A stretch of DNA of 64,000 nt from Zasmidium citrigriseum (Eukaryota > Ascomycota > Dothideomycetes > Mycosphaerellales > Mycosphaerellaceae): positions 124,001 to 188,000 of the forward strand of contig NHNW01000012.1 in the NCBI GenBank assembly GCA_002786025.1, read 5' to 3'. The notes under the pieces are model-generated. The model saw nothing but the letters and a program-made list of their open reading frames with translations. It searched no databases and had not been told where the DNA came from. Positions within the stretch are counted from its first letter, which is position 1. Each line of letters begins with the position of its first letter. A program made the position numbers and the translations under genes. This document shows positions 51,257-64,000 of the stretch, one piece after another.

Positions 51257-51579
51257 TCGAGTAGAGTATGAGCAGTATTGTGTATAGAATATACCCCTGC
51301 GAGTGGGAGATTGATGGCAGAGAATGTGGGATTGTCGCATTCGTCCTTTCTTCCCTTCCTATCCACCAGCTCTGCTAGAATCGTGACGGCGTGAAGGATG
51401 GCGCATGTGTCTTGCAGCAGTGCACTGCATATTTGGAGGAGCCAAAGACCAACCGCCGAGTCATGCATTGCTGTCATTTCGCGTGCTATCGCTTGCTGCT
51501 ACTCTGATCTAAGCAGTCGTACTCCATCCGGCCACCCACAACAGCAAACCCTGCAACTCCTGCAACCCGTGCGAATCGT
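51257..51579. other. Intergenic region, no gene seen
   Basis: 323 bp between the convergent END3 and ubiquitin-L40 genes; 3' UTRs presumed. Confidence 0.4.
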
Positions 51580-52243
<664 letters not shown>

Positions 52244-52424
52244 TTTGGCGGTCTTCGTGTGTGGTGCTTGTCTAGACAGTGACGATGAGGTCGGCGGAAG
52301 TCGCGACCAAGAAGATGGGATTTGGCTTGTGCCAAGCCCGATGGTGCGGCATGAGTCACGTGCACAAAGACGTAAGATGTTCGAAGATCTAGAGTTCTTT
52401 CGGATGTACATCTATTTCTACACA

Positions 52425-54434
52425 TTACGACTCTATTCCGAGTGAGTCTCTCAAATGCGCAAAGTGCGCCTGCAGCTCCTCTGCCAGCTTGCCCTCGGTA
52501 TCTGCAATGATTGTGCAGACCAGCGAATAATTATTGTACAAGAATCGCTCCCTCTTCCTCGCCTCAGCGATGCCTTTACTGAGTTTGGTCAAGAACGCCT
52601 CAAAGTCGCCCCGTAGTCTCCCAAGACTGTTTGAGACCGGCTCGTCATCCCCGGCTTCACTACTTAATGCAAGTATGCCTTGCAGGAAGTTTGCGAAGCG
52701 CTGCGTCAGCGGGTGAGGCGCTGTCGTGGGGGCAGCAGAAGGCGAAGAGGTCAGGCTCAGTGCAGAACCTGCTGGCTTGCCAGATAATGATGCAGTTGCC
52801 TTGCGAATGGAATCGCAATGAGCATCGATGATTTGCTGAAAGCGAGGCCACAGGAGCATGTTGGTGCCGTTGATGTAGCCTTCGACCACGGGGACCTTTC
52901 GTCTTTGCAGCTCGAAAGCCAGATGCTGTGTCAGGCGCACGCAAGTCAAGACTCCCAACGCATCGAGTGTGCTTTCAATCAATTGCCTGGTCAAAGCATA
53001 GCCCAGCTCGAACGTGGGTTGGAAGATCTCGGTGAACTTTCTATTGGTGGCCTGGAATGGCTGTTTCGAAAAGAATTCAGTCAAGAACGAGTACTCGGCG
53101 GAGGCGTTATCGATCAGGGCCAGATTGAAGGTGCGGAAAGGTACTTCCAGATAATGTGTGCCTTTGTCGTCTTCTGCTGCAAATGAAGGCAGTGCCGTAT
53201 CATTTGATGTTCGAATGATGTCCATCCGACGGCCGATCGAAAATACGTCATGTGCCACACCAGGTTTGCCAGTCCTCTTTGCGCCGGGTTCGCCAGCAAT
53301 GACATCTGTTTGATCGATTACATGCACATTCAACTTCTCCAGCGCAGTCTTATAGCGGTTGAAGTTGTGAACGTAGTACCACCTCATGGTGTTGATGTAC
53401 GCTTGCGAAATCTCCTCGGCCAGTCCTGGTTGTTGTTTCGCCAGAAATGCGAATACATCTTTGTATCGTAAGAAGCTGTTTTGCTGGATGACTTGGGCGT
53501 TTATGCTGGGCGATCGGAGTGCTTTGATTTGGGCAACAACGTAATCTCGTATTCGTTCAACCGCCTTCGTCGAAACGTCGTTGATGAATGGCAGGATATC
53601 CTGTGCAGCTTTGACATCTTTCCCTTCCTTGATCTTGGCCTCGATCGATTTGGAACGTTTCTCCAGCTCATGAAGCGATCGTATCCAATGATCGTCGACA
53701 GCACCCTCCGTGATCTTACGAACAACTCCTGGAGGTATGCAGAATGCCTCAACTTCGGGCCCAAGTACCTTTTCCACAGCCTTTCTATTCTCTAGCTTGT
53801 TGTTCAGTGCGGTCGAACGACTCTGCAAGCTTTCAATCTCAGTAGATACTGCCGCAAGTTCTGCCTGAAAGCTGGTCAAATATGTTTCGACCGATTTGAG
53901 AACTTCATCACAAGCAAGTATTGACTTGTGCAAGTCTTCAAATTTGTCCTTCTCCTTTTCAAAATCCTGTATCACAGCAATGTCCTGGACGTCTCCATCC
54001 TTCCCATCTTGCTCGCTATCGACCTTTCCATTGGCAAAGTCATCCAGGCTCAGACCAGCAAAATCGATTTCCTTTGCGGCCGCGATCGAATCAATGTCTT
54101 TCAGAGTCTCATTGTCCGTTCGTGTCTCTGTTATAGGTCCAATGATGCCCTCCAGCACCTCCAAGGGGTCGGCTCCATCTGCAGTGGTTGACTGGGAAAG
54201 CTGGTGCTTGAGATTCGATCCATTGGGTACTCTCGCAGCAGCAGGAAGACTCTCAGTCGATCCGGCGACCGAAGCAAGCGATAGGGAAGAGCTTCTCGGT
54301 TGTATTCCCGGCCGTCGTGGTAATGTGCTTGGACCCAGCTGGAAGGACTTTCGAGGAGCTGGCGACAGAGTGCGATTGGGAGACGGCGAGGGCGTGGAGT
54401 CGCGCGATTGGACCGAGAAGCGTTCAAGCCACAT
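52425..54434 (-). CDS. VPS52: GARP/EARP complex subunit Vps52
   Basis: 669 aa, intronless. Tethering factor for retrograde traffic from endosomes to the late Golgi. Seen: MWLERFS followed by a Ser/Pro-rich region typical of filamentous-fungal Vps52, [12 protein letters not shown], the coiled-coil N-terminal region ([44 protein letters not shown]), [13 protein letters not shown], and the C-terminal helical rod ([73 protein letters not shown]). All belong to the Vps52/Sac2 family. Divergent from eIF5A with 233 bp between starts. Confidence 0.93.
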   Translation of the reverse strand: MWLERFSVQSRDSTPSPSPNRTLSPAPRKSFQLGPSTLPRRPGIQPRSSSLSLASVAGSTESLPAAARVPNGSNLKHQLSQSTTADGADPLEVLEGIIGPITETRTDNETLKDIDSIAAAKEIDFAGLSLDDFANGKVDSEQDGKDGDVQDIAVIQDFEKEKDKFEDLHKSILACDEVLKSVETYLTSFQAELAAVSTEIESLQSRSTALNNKLENRKAVEKVLGPEVEAFCIPPGVVRKITEGAVDDHWIRSLHELEKRSKSIEAKIKEGKDVKAAQDILPFINDVSTKAVERIRDYVVAQIKALRSPSINAQVIQQNSFLRYKDVFAFLAKQQPGLAEEISQAYINTMRWYYVHNFNRYKTALEKLNVHVIDQTDVIAGEPGAKRTGKPGVAHDVFSIGRRMDIIRTSNDTALPSFAAEDDKGTHYLEVPFRTFNLALIDNASAEYSFLTEFFSKQPFQATNRKFTEIFQPTFELGYALTRQLIESTLDALGVLTCVRLTQHLAFELQRRKVPVVEGYINGTNMLLWPRFQQIIDAHCDSIRKATASLSGKPAGSALSLTSSPSAAPTTAPHPLTQRFANFLQGILALSSEAGDDEPVSNSLGRLRGDFEAFLTKLSKGIAEARKRERFLYNNYSLVCTIIADTEGKLAEELQAHFAHLRDSLGIES

Positions 54435-54667
54435 GTCAGTGGTAAGGAAGGAAATCTAAACAGAAGAGGAACGCATTTGGCTTCTCGACATTGCCCTTCG
54501 ACGCAACACGTGGAGATCGGTTCGGGTCATCCCGCGTTTTAGCGGCTCTTGCCACTCCGAGTGAGGGGCAGCACGAGTTTTGAATCGCTCGCACCGACCA
54601 TTTTCCTCGACTACACCTCAACTTCCATCACCACACCACCCCCTTCTCCACACCCTCGCTCGACAAA

Positions 54668-55443
54668 ATGGCGGAAGCAAACAACGACGCCCAGGTATGC
54701 CTCTCGTCCCCGCCTCTATGCGCACGATTTCGCCGCTGCGGTCGCCCGACAGTCCCGCGCGGAAGAATCTCAACCTCAGCATTTTGCGCCCACCTTCAGG
54801 GCCTGGCCCTACCCGTCGGCACACGCGCTAACATACCCGTCTTCACAGCATGAGATGACCTTCGACAGCGCCGATGCTGGCGCTTCGGCCACCTTCCCCA
54901 TGCAGTGCTCTGCCTTGAGGAAGAACGGTCACGTCGTCATCAAGGGCCGCCCATGCAAGATTGTCGAGATGTCCACCTCCAAGACTGGCAAGCACGGTCA
55001 CGCCAAGGTCCACTTGGTCGCCATCGACATCTTCACCGGCAAGAAGTTGGAAGATTTGTCTCCATCCACCCACAACATGGACGTCCCCAATGTCACCCGC
55101 CGCGAGTACCAGCTGGTAAGCAAGAGCTCGAGCGTAGCTATGACAATGCGATTTGGGAGGCTAATAGCGATATCATAGCTCGATGTCACTGACGACGGTT
55201 TCCTCTCCCTCATGTCCGACAACGGTGACACCAAGGACGATGTCAAGCTCCCAGACGGTGAGGTTGGCGACAAGATCAAGAAGCTCTTCGAAGAGGATGG
55301 CAAGGACACCAGTAAGTTTGGCCAAGACACCAGCATCTCCTCAGCTGTCGCTAACGTATACATCAGACGTCATCATTCTCACCGCCATGGGTGAGGAGGC
55401 TGCCATCGAAGCCAAGGAGGCTCCTCAGGGCAAGGGAGCTTAG
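54668..55443 (+). CDS. HYP2: Translation factor eIF5A
   Basis: Four exons; introns 54695-54848, 55116-55178 and 55312-55366; 167 aa. Hypusinated factor that relieves ribosome stalling (for example at polyproline) and aids termination. Seen: [29 protein letters not shown], the hypusine loop [12 protein letters not shown] with the modified Lys at about residue 57, the SH3-like N-domain, and the OB-fold C-domain ([25 protein letters not shown] ... [16 protein letters not shown]). The long first intron right after codon 9 is common for highly expressed genes. Confidence 0.95.
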
Positions 55444-56001
55444 ATGAATTCAAAGCGATATCCTGGAATGTGATCAATTGATGAGAAGCCCGGACATTAC
55501 TTATATGGGTATACGTCAGGCAATGACAATGCGGCATGAACGGTGTTGTGAAGCGAGACATCTTCGCTGGGGATAGTCATGCGGTTCTAGTGAGCGCTTA
55601 CGCCTCGCCGAAGCATCTAGACAGTATTGTCAAAAGCATGTTGCTTCACAGACTTCAATCTATCCCAGGCCTCATTCACAATACCTATCGTTGCATTCCC
55701 CGTGACATCTTCTGCGTAACTTACAGCATCTGCGTTTGTTCCAGCACGCGGTCAGCAAATTCACATGCGTCTGGCGTGGACAACTTCTCGTCCTTACATC
55801 GTGACCTCAAAAGTATTGAAGAGCCTGGTCGTACTTGCCTTTTCGATATTTTTGAGCGTCCTTGTGCCACTGCCGAATTTGGTGTGATCCAAACATGTCA
55901 TTCTGCGACGTCAGAACCTCGAAATCCGACTCGAAAATCTCGTAACCTGAAAAGGAGCACCTTTCAACCAACAAAGCACCGGACTACTCATTCCATCAGT
56001 C
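55444..56001. other. Intergenic region, no gene seen
   Basis: 558 bp between two co-directional genes. A 180-codon frame at 55536-56078 overlaps the RRN7 start and shows no domain. Confidence 0.4.
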
Positions 56002-57885
56002 ATGTCGCAACGCCGCAGCAAACGTCCACAATGCTCGCAAGACGATTGCGGTTCCCGACGCTTCCACGTGGGCGATGATGGTTTCACGTACTGCGACCAA
56101 GGGCATCAACAGTCGGAGGTAACCCGCCCAACACTCACACACAACCTCGACATGCCAACTGACACACCACACAGCTGGGCACAGTGATTGCCGAAGACAC
56201 CGGGGAGTTGGTGACGTTAGGCAAAACGTCGAGGAGGAAAGACAGTGATGCCGAGTCCGTGGCAACAAGCAAAGGTAGGCAAGCTCTACGACATGTCTTG
56301 TACTGAAGTCCGGTATATATTGACACTCCACCACAGCGACCGGGTTCAGCGGAGCAAGGGCCTTTGAGCACTATCTGCTCTGCATACAACTCGTGTTGCG
56401 AAAACAACTACGCTGGCTCATCGACGTGCAAAAGCTGCCTCAGGAGTTGGAGGTACGTACACTTGTTTCTCGACATGGGGGCCATGAAAGAGAGCCCTGC
56501 CCTGTCTCTCCATCCCAAGATCCAGGGCCAGGAATCTGACTTTGAGATAGACTTTGGTACGAGATCTGTGGGCGCTCAGACTGCAGAAGCTACAGGGCAA
56601 GGTATCCTACGATTCGGAAACGGATACTGAGGCTGTCTTCAGCTCGCAGTCTGAGAAGGGTTCGGGCACGGAGACTGGGACTGCCACGTCGCAGCGCAGT
56701 AGAGCTGCGAGTCGCAAGAAGCCTACTGGACCGAGTTTGATGGATGTGGTATGCATCATCTATACTGGTGTGATGTTGTTGAGGATTCCCCTCACCATCG
56801 CCGACTTGCACAAGTGGATGAATGATGGTGAGTTCCTCTTCTACTGCGCGGGAAAGGAATTGCCTCTGTCAATGAGAGACCGCCTACCTGGACATCTCCA
56901 AGAGCAACTGGAGCCGCAAGACATGATCGTCCCAGAGTCTCTACACCGCAACATTCTCGCCATGCTCACAGCATTCGATACTGACTTCGGCATGGTTGCT
57001 CCACCTCTGAACCACCCCTTGATCCTGTACCGCTGGATCAAGGGACTCTCCCTGCCACTCGAGATCTACGTTGCCGCACAGCGCCTTGGCCGATTATTGC
57101 AAATCGACTTCGCTTACAGCGTGGATGCCAAAGCCTGGACGAACATGAGTTTGCGGTTCCCCGAGATTCGACTGATGGCGTTGGTCGTCATCACGACAAA
57201 GTTGCTTTTCCCGTTTGACGATCAGAAACGGTATCCAAAGTCTGCCCGCGATCCTGCGGCATTGGCGATGGATTGGAAATTGTGGACCCAACTTCACTCC
57301 CATGGTAATGAGGCGGAAGATGCCCGTGGAGAGGAGGAAAATGAAGACCCTCTCATTTTCGAGGACGCCTTCAAAATGACCGAACCTGAGAGCCTTAGCC
57401 TCGCCGGCGACCGCTTGGACCAGTACTTGGACTGGTATGCGCGAAATATGGCATCTGAGCAAGTTCGAGAGCGTGGCCGCGCAGGCCGCGAAGCAGATTT
57501 CAGGAGGGCGCTGTTCAAAATGTTCCCCGTCGAGGACGAGGCCAGCGATACACGTGCACGTCCCGAGATTAGCAAATCTGGCCTGACTTCGGGGGAGAAG
57601 CTACTCCAGATCCAAAGCGCTCTTGGTCCAAAGCGCATAGTCGCGGATGATGGGTCCGATGATATCCCACGCGCCGGCAGCTTTTATCCGCAGTATAGGG
57701 CCGTGGAGGACCTGGATCACACCACCAGGGTCTTCCACCAGAAGGCGGCCGATCTGGCGGGATATTCACTCCGCGGAATTGTGAGGGCAGTGTTCTTGAT
57801 GGAGAGAAGATTGCTTTCGCACGAGAAGGATCTGAGGAAGCAGCAGCAAGACGAGTCGTCGACGTCAGCAGAATCGCCGGGTTGA
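56002..57885 (+). CDS. RRN7: RNA polymerase I initiation factor Rrn7 (TFIIB-like)
   Basis: Four exons; introns 56119-56174, 56275-56336 and 56453-56550; 555 aa. Core-factor subunit that recruits Pol I to rDNA promoters, in the nucleolus. Seen: N-terminal zinc ribbon C-x4-C...C-x3-H (CSQDDCGSRRFHVGDDGFTYCDQGH; Cys11, Cys16, Cys31, His35), a B-reader/linker-like segment (GTVIAEDTGELVTLGKTSRRK), a first cyclin fold (FEHYLLCIQLVLRKQLRWLIDVQKLPQELETLVRDLWALRL ... VCIIYTGVMLLRIPLTIADLHKWM), and a second cyclin-like fold with FPEIRLMALVVITTKLLFPFD. The match is to the fungal Rrn7 / TAF1B family. Confidence 0.92.
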
Positions 57886-60800
57886 CTTACCAATTCGCCA
57901 GAGCATTCGCAGGAGCTTCTGGTAGCTCTCAAACATGTTTCTTCATGTTGCTCACTGTGCATGATGTCGTCGTTGGCGTAGAAACCTTCCGGGCTTGGCC
58001 AGTTCATGGAACATTGCTGCCGCTCTTCTAGAGGGTCTCTAGGCTCTTGGCTGCGGTCGTCGGGGAGGCCACGGCTTGATGAACGGCAGAATCAATATGC
58101 TAGCCACCACGTTTTCCATGCCCATGGTTTGTCGAACGGTACGCATTGGATCGTCCTGCCACCAGTTTGGAAACCCACGGCTCGACCAACGGGAAATGCC
58201 AGTGGTCGCCAGAACTTGGCCATTCGAATTGAGGCCGAAGATGGACTCCACCGGCGGCGATATCGTTGCGCGCGGGCGAGGCGGTGAGTTCGGCGAGATT
58301 TGTCGTCCCAATCAACCGTATCAAGTATGCGTTGGAGTGTCGTCGAAGTTGTTTGGTTGGAGTGTATACGAGCTCTGCCGTCGCTGGCCGGGCGACCAGC
58401 GGCCTGGCAGCCATACAGACGTAATTTCGCCATCGTGTCGCAAATGCATGGCGGGAGGGGAAAGCGTGCTGGTTCGTTACAGGAAGGAGCTTGGGGGCAT
58501 CGTCGTTCGCAGGTGGTTGTCCTCCCACGGGACCGAGTGGTTCCCAGAGTGATGCCGACATGCATTGGCGCATTGATGATACCAGGAACTGTCGTCGATA
58601 CGTCTCGTGGGCGCGGGTTGCCCACTCATAATCTGCCAACCATGTCTAGCTGGAGATCTCATGCAGGCCCATTTCACGGCCGATGTGTCGCCACAAGGCC
58701 AAAACGATCAATTGCCGCCAGTTGCCTTGATTTCGTGCGTGGCCGCAGGGTCAGGCATTGGAGGAGAGGCGTCGAGGGGGTGAAAGCCTCTTGTTCACGA
58801 TAGGCATGTATAGCAACTGGCGCGGTCGGGAAGCAGCGCTGCCGGGCCAGGCTATTGTAATAGCTCGACAAGAGCTGGGGAGAGGGCGAATGAGCCAGCG
58901 CGAGTGGCCAGGGCGGTATGTCATCCCGCAGCATTCGCCAGGCTGACTATTTGACTTCCCTGCAGCATAGCAGAAGGCACATCAACAAAGTAGGCGAGCT
59001 AGTGGGCGGCGACGGGCCAGTCAGAGGGCGGCAGAGCATGATGCTGTGCGATCGACGCCGGATGGAGCAGGCGTTCCTGGCGATTAGGCGCAGAGAGGCC
59101 TTTTGCGATCGGTAGCAATTCCCAAAGCGACGAGGCAGAGGATGAAATAGGGAGGCGAGGGCCCGAAAGTGGCAAGGGCAAAGCCGCACGTCAAGGTTAG
59201 CGGGCGGCCCACTCGCTAGCGCACTCCAAAAATATGCACCCGACTTCAGGCGTCGGATCCAATGTTCGCTGCCAACGTTCGCAATGAGGCCCGTTGCGCG
59301 AGGCCGCGAGCTACTGTGCCTGTCGCTGCGGGCTCTGCGCGTGTCGTCGAGCGCGCAGAGAACGTCCTGCGCTGCCGGCTGCTGCTGGTCGACGGCATCG
59401 GGCGATGGGCGCGCAAGGGATGGGCGAGGGGAGCACAAGCAGCGTCGACGGCCCATTTCCTCCCTCAATGGCGTCCGCCCGGATCTCCTCTGTGGCAGCT
59501 GACGGGCAGCCGAGAAAGGCCGATGCCTCGCCATTCCACAGGCGCAGGCGCAGTGGCAGCCGTTGGCCACGGCGGGCAATCAGCAGCGCGCATTGCCATT
59601 GCAGCGCACAGTCGCCGCCAAACCACCAGCAGCCGGCAGCGACCACAACCACCACTGCTGCCCCAGTCTGGCATCCTGTACCTGCATTCCCTACTAGTGC
59701 GCGACTGATAAACTTTTAAGCTTCTTCAGCATCGGCATGGGAGCGCGCTCGGTGATTGTCCTAAAGATAGTGCGAGAGCTGCCGGCCGTGCTGTCTGCGA
59801 CCATCAACGCGCTCCATGTCGTCCCCAAGGGCCTCACACGACGCAATCTGGCGGTGCCATGGGAGCCGTAGCCTGGCGTCATCGAGCCAGTCAGCTGCCC
59901 GCCAGGCCCATGCCCGCGCTGTATGGAGCGGCGACGCCCCTCCCACCACGCCTCGACGTCTCTAAATGACTGCAGAGCCGTTTCGGCCCTCTAGTCGCCG
60001 CTCATACTGATCGCCGCCCCAGTCGCTCTTTTCGACCGCATCGTTGTCCTCCCCAGTATTTGATGTTAGCATACCGCCCCGCGCCCTGCCCATCACCACC
60101 TCGCCCACCGCGCTGAACGAACGTCTGACGACACTGATACTAGCCCTCCGCTGCCAACGTGCGCTGCTCGAACGACCGCCCGCCGCCCCGCCTGCGCAGA
60201 CTCCCCGACTGAAACACCTACAGTCTTTTGACTCAGGACGCCGCCGCTGCGGTTGTCATTCCAAGACCAGCTCCACCGACCTGGATGCCACCCACACTGC
60301 ACTAGCGCCAAGCCTTCGACCAGCAAAGGGCCTCCGCCGCCGCATCCCTCTGGCCACAAGCCGCAAGTCGGCGCTCCTTGTGCCCACCGAACCGCGTTAC
60401 AGGCGTCTGGTAACGGTTCGTGGTACTGCGCAAACACCAGATCGGCATCCACAGCTCGAATCTTTGGTAGCTCGCCTCTGGCCCGACTCACGCGGCAAGC
60501 TTTCATCTTGCGTCGTCAGGTGATCGCGACCCGTCGCCCAAACAGACGACATTCCTGGGCGTTCCATCGATCCAGCACCTTCGCTGTTGCCGCGAGCCCG
60601 CTGCGCTGGCAACCAACCAGTCTCCATCGCCGCATCCCAAGATCGCTTGCAAGAGCCGAAGCGGCTGCTGCCGGCCATCTATCTTCAAGTGAGGTTCGTT
60701 CCCCCGACCTTCCTTGCATAGAACCCATTCGTCCTCCCTTTGCTCCGCCGGTTCCTGGTCTTACCTCTAAACCTGAGGTCATTCCCGCGACCGCAGTGGC

Positions 60801-61830
60801 ATGAGCTCTTGTTGCTCCGACCTCTGAATCGTTGCCGAACGATCAACACTGCCGTCTGATGCACTGGGAGGGCTCTTCGTTCAATGCGCTCAGCAGGGCC
60901 AGATCTCCTTCGATCGTTCATTCTGACACCGACAGCAGCCACGAACCCCACCGGTTTGCGCGGCGAGAGGCGCGTTGCTATCCGATCTTCTTTGTTCACC
61001 CCGGTACGTTCGGACATGCCATGGCCGCGAAGGGCTCTCGCCTTGGCCGATGAAATTCAGCCGCTAATTTCAAGTGCAGGTTTTGTTGATTGTCGCAAAA
61101 ACACAGTCGCTACAGCGCTGGTGCTTTGATACCGCGATTGCGATTCCGTCGGGAAGATACAGTAGCGGAACGCCAGCTCCTTGGTTCCAGCTGCGGAAAG
61201 AACCCTGCAATCTCCTGCGAACGACTGCACGAGCGACGGGGCCGGCCATTTGTGTAAAAGGCGTAGTCCTTTGAACAGCGACCGAGATTTCGTCGACCGA
61301 CTGGGCGTTGCATACTGAACACTGACATCAAAGGGCGACCAAAGCGCTCTATTTTCTGCATGTCTCTGAACGGATAGCTGCCTCACCAGCTCGGACCAAT
61401 CGTTCAGACCCATCGTGCAGCAGCCCAGCGATCTGGCATTGGTTTAATCATCCTACGCTCGCGCCCATCCTGCGTCGTACAAGTTGCGGCAGACTGCCAT
61501 CACATTCGCATTCTGTTTTTTGTGAACTGCAACTGTTCAGCTCAGACGTATGCGTCACCAGGTCAGTCGCGCCTCCCTTCCCCAGCCTGAGCTTCCATTG
61601 CACCGGGTATGACTCTACAGCGACAACAACATGGTTGCCTGTGTACCGCTCAGCCACCACAACATTATTGATGACTAACCCTTGTGTGATCAGGCCGAAC
61701 GACGAGACAGCAAGACCTTCGCTGTTGTTGATGAAGAGTGCGGCATTCCAACTTCCCTCGTCGAAAACTATCGGGACGCCAACGAAAGTGGGCCATTGGC
61801 CCAGTCGGACCCGCGCAGCTACCTTCTGTC
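57886..61830. other. 3.9 kb gene-free region ahead of the medA-like gene
   Basis: The longest stretch without a recognisable gene. It is GC-rich with many overlapping open frames of up to about 180 codons on both strands, which is what GC-rich non-coding sequence gives; none shows a domain or consistent splice sites. It is best explained as the promoter plus a long 5' leader of the developmental regulator, possibly with introns and uORFs (inference). A non-coding RNA cannot be excluded. Confidence 0.45.
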
Positions 61831-64000
61831 CATGTCGGAGTACGACAAATCCCAAGCTTACGATGTGTACGGTGAGTGCTGCCTCTCCCCATTTTCCCTC
61901 CCACGCCCGCAAGCTTCAACACCTGCCTGGGTGCCTGACAAGCCGGGGAAGGGGCCGCGTGCGGCTCTATCCCGCGGGCGTGGGAGGACATGAGCATGTG
62001 AAGAGAGGAACAGGCAGATGACTGATGTGACGTACACCTACAGACTACCAAACAGCCACACGACCTGACCAAGGTCACCACGCCTACGCAGGCTTTGCAC
62101 ACCCATCCTACAATCCCGGAGATTATGTAGCTACTCAGGCGCAGGTACCATCTGGCCTCCCCCAATCATCCAACACACTCGGCCTGGTACCATCTGCTCA
62201 ACAATACGGCACGCATGATCCCACCTATTATGGTCAGCAGGTGGCCCAGTACCCTGCATATCTTGAGGCTCCTCCTCGTCCTGTTCCGGCGATAAACTCA
62301 TACACGCCACAACAAGGACAGCAAGGAACAAAAGTCACCGTCTACTTCCAGAGTGTCTACGACTTTGACGCACCGCAGGTTACGCCGGTCATAATGTTTG
62401 GCCAGAAGCGGTGTCAGAGTACTCTGACCAAGTCGCCTCTGCCTCCCCATGCTTTCCAATACGCCATCACCGCAGACGCTCCGTCTTTGACATCGACCAA
62501 CACGCCTTCTCCAACGGTTTCGCTGCAGCTCGCCTTCGACAATGAATCGATCACCTGGGAGTCGCCCACGGTGGATGTTGGGGTCTTCACATACCTGCCA
62601 GAGCAGCCGACCTACTACCAACTCGATTCACCGCAAATGCCTGCTCAGCAGCTTCAAGCACCTCGCAAACGCAAGCTATCCGTCGAAGCCTCACCGCGAC
62701 GATCGCCCACGAAGAAACAATCGATGCACCAGCTCGGACAGCACCATTCAGGCCAGATGGCGTCGCCGGCCGCTCAGTTCAGGCGTCCGAGCATGCCCAA
62801 TGTTCCTGATATGTATCAGCAGAATCGTCGCTTCAGTGGACAAGGCGATTACCAACAATCGTATGGCGCCGCACTCTCTCGAATGCCATCATCGCAATAC
62901 TACGGCCACTCTGTACAGGGAACGCCGATGCAGACTTCGTCGCAGAGCCCATCGTGGTCTTACGCTCAGGGCATGCAACAGCAGCATGGCATCCGAAGCC
63001 CTTCAGCGGCCATGTCAACGGCAAGCAAGAGTTCGCAGCTGCTTCCATCGCCGGCTGCTGGCAACCCACCTTTGATACGAACGTCGACAATGCAGCAATC
63101 GCCAACGACTCCAGGGGCGTCGATGACCGCAACACCTGCCGCTTTCAACCCTTACGCAGTCTACCCTTCCAATACCAAGGCACTGCTGAAGATCGACGGA
63201 GACCTCAACACCATGGCGGACAAATGGACTGCGGAAGAGTGGGAAGCCAAGCGTCGACTCGTACAATTCAGGCGCAGCCAATCTGGAAGCGTCATCACCG
63301 CCACGTTTGAGCCTGTCACACTGGAAGATCGCATCCCAAACAGCATCTGCGTCAGCTGCATTTGGTGGGAGGAGAAGCAAGAGTGCTACGTCACCTCTGT
63401 GGACACCATCTCATTGCTGGAATCTTTGGTGGCGGTTCGATTCACCGTCGAGGAGAAGAATCGAATCCGACGCAACCTCGAAGGCTTTCGACCGGCGACG
63501 GTCTCGAAGACAAAGCAGGACAGCGAGGAATTCTTCAAACTGATCATGGGTTTCCCCAACCCCAAACCAAGAAACATCGAAAAGGACGTGAAGGTGTTCC
63601 CGTGGCGCATCTTGGCAACGGCGTTGAAGAAGATCATTGGCAAATATGCAAGTCATCCCTGCATTGCATATGCACATGCACAGCCCTCCAAATTGATTCG
63701 TTGCTAACCTGTTCGCAGTCAGCGAGCTACTCCTCGACCGCAGGCGTGTTGCACACCCCCAATATGTCAACATACGCAGCAAGCCGGCCATCTGATGCCA
63801 GCATCGAGCAACGACCCGCGGCCTCACCACGTTCGACCTCGAGCTCTGCCGCTTCCCACGGTCATGCATACGCACCACCTGCCATGCCACACAATGTGTA
63901 TTCGCCTCACGCGGCTGCAGCACACGGCCTCGGCGTCGGCCCGCCATCAGATCTGCGTCTGTCCGTACCTACATCCGCCGGAGCACAAACGACTTCCTGG
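61831..64000 (+). CDS. medA: MedA (medusa)-type developmental regulator, 3' end outside window
   Basis: Three exons visible: 61831-61870, 62044-63647 and 63719 to the edge; at least 642 aa, no stop reached. In Aspergillus, MedA controls conidiophore development, adherence and virulence traits; related proteins (Acr1, Ren1) do so in plant pathogens. Seen: MSEYDKSQAYDVYDYQT start, a Gln/Tyr/Pro-rich N-terminus, an IPT/Ig-like stretch (INSYTPQQGQQGTKVTVYFQSVYD), an RKRKLS basic patch, a long Gln/Ser/Pro-rich middle, then the conserved domain (WTAEEWEAKRRLVQFRRSQ ... EDRIPNSICVSCIWWEEKQECYVTSVDTISLLESLV ... NIEKDVKVFPWRILATALKKIIGKY). The intron at 63648-63718 uses GCAAGT at its 5' end; the GT two bases later fails to keep the frame open. 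Confidence 0.88.

Noticed and set aside
58076..60804. Several 130-180-codon frames on both strands in the medA upstream region
   Set aside because: Mutually overlapping, low-complexity and unrecognised; typical of GC-rich non-coding sequence.

Overview
The window is nuclear DNA of a filamentous ascomycete (Pezizomycotina). A Dothideomycete is my best guess; I cannot place it to genus. The signs are short 45-75 bp spliceosomal introns with GTAAGT/GTATGT donors and CTAAC branch sites, fungus-specific families (septin Cdc3/AspB, Zn2Cys6 regulator, Rrn7, Cic1, MedA-type regulator, a fungal NLR) and a 3.4 kb block in which CpA and TpG have almost vanished in favour of TpA, the mark of repeat-induced point mutation (RIP). 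Gene density is high and genes lie on both strands without operons.

Layout. 0.9-2.8 kb: septin. 4.4-9.8 kb: a possible catabolic module of MFS transporter, D-2-hydroxyacid dehydrogenase and Zn2Cys6 regulator, with a perfect CGG-N9-CCG palindrome in the dehydrogenase promoter. 10.4-24.8 kb: yapsin-like aspartic protease, GH47 mannosidase, mitochondrial NAD-isocitrate dehydrogenase subunit 2, two unrecognised genes, a degenerate pyrimidine-rich tandem repeat, an SDR lacking the usual YxxxK, a PTEN-type phosphatase and the Golgi SNARE Gos1. 25.1-25.6 kb: two tandem Pol III units shaped like tRNA genes but with about 80 nt inserted in the anticodon region. 25.9-31.4 kb: a hypothetical gene, an atypical dual-specificity phosphatase and a large PH-domain protein. 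32.4-35.9 kb: a RIP-destroyed DNA transposon with a PIF/Harbinger-like DDE transposase remnant and a second decayed ORF. 36.4-44.9 kb: coiled-coil protein, Cic1, palmitoyl-protein thioesterase, Tos4/Plm2-like FHA protein, SDR. 45.0-49.5 kb: a six-exon NLR-type receptor (PNP_UDP - NB-ARC - TPR) with a serine-rich tail. 50.0-57.9 kb: conserved housekeeping genes END3, ubiquitin-L40, VPS52, eIF5A, RRN7. 57.9-61.8 kb: a long gene-free stretch ahead of a MedA-type developmental regulator that runs off the right edge.

Most genes are solitary core-cell functions (Golgi/endosome traffic: GOS1, VPS52, END3, GH47; ribosome and translation: CIC1, RRN7, eIF5A, ubiquitin-L40). The accessory-looking parts are the transporter-enzyme-regulator group, the RIPped transposon and the NLR. 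Exon boundaries were worked out by hand; the summed exon lengths of the spliced models (septin, Zn2Cys6 regulator, IDH2, GOS1, NLR, ubiquitin-L40, eIF5A, RRN7, medA and others) close in frame. Two gene structures stand out: the ubiquitin-L40 gene has its ATG split by an intron followed by a 7-nt microexon, and the medA-like gene needs a GC-AG intron.
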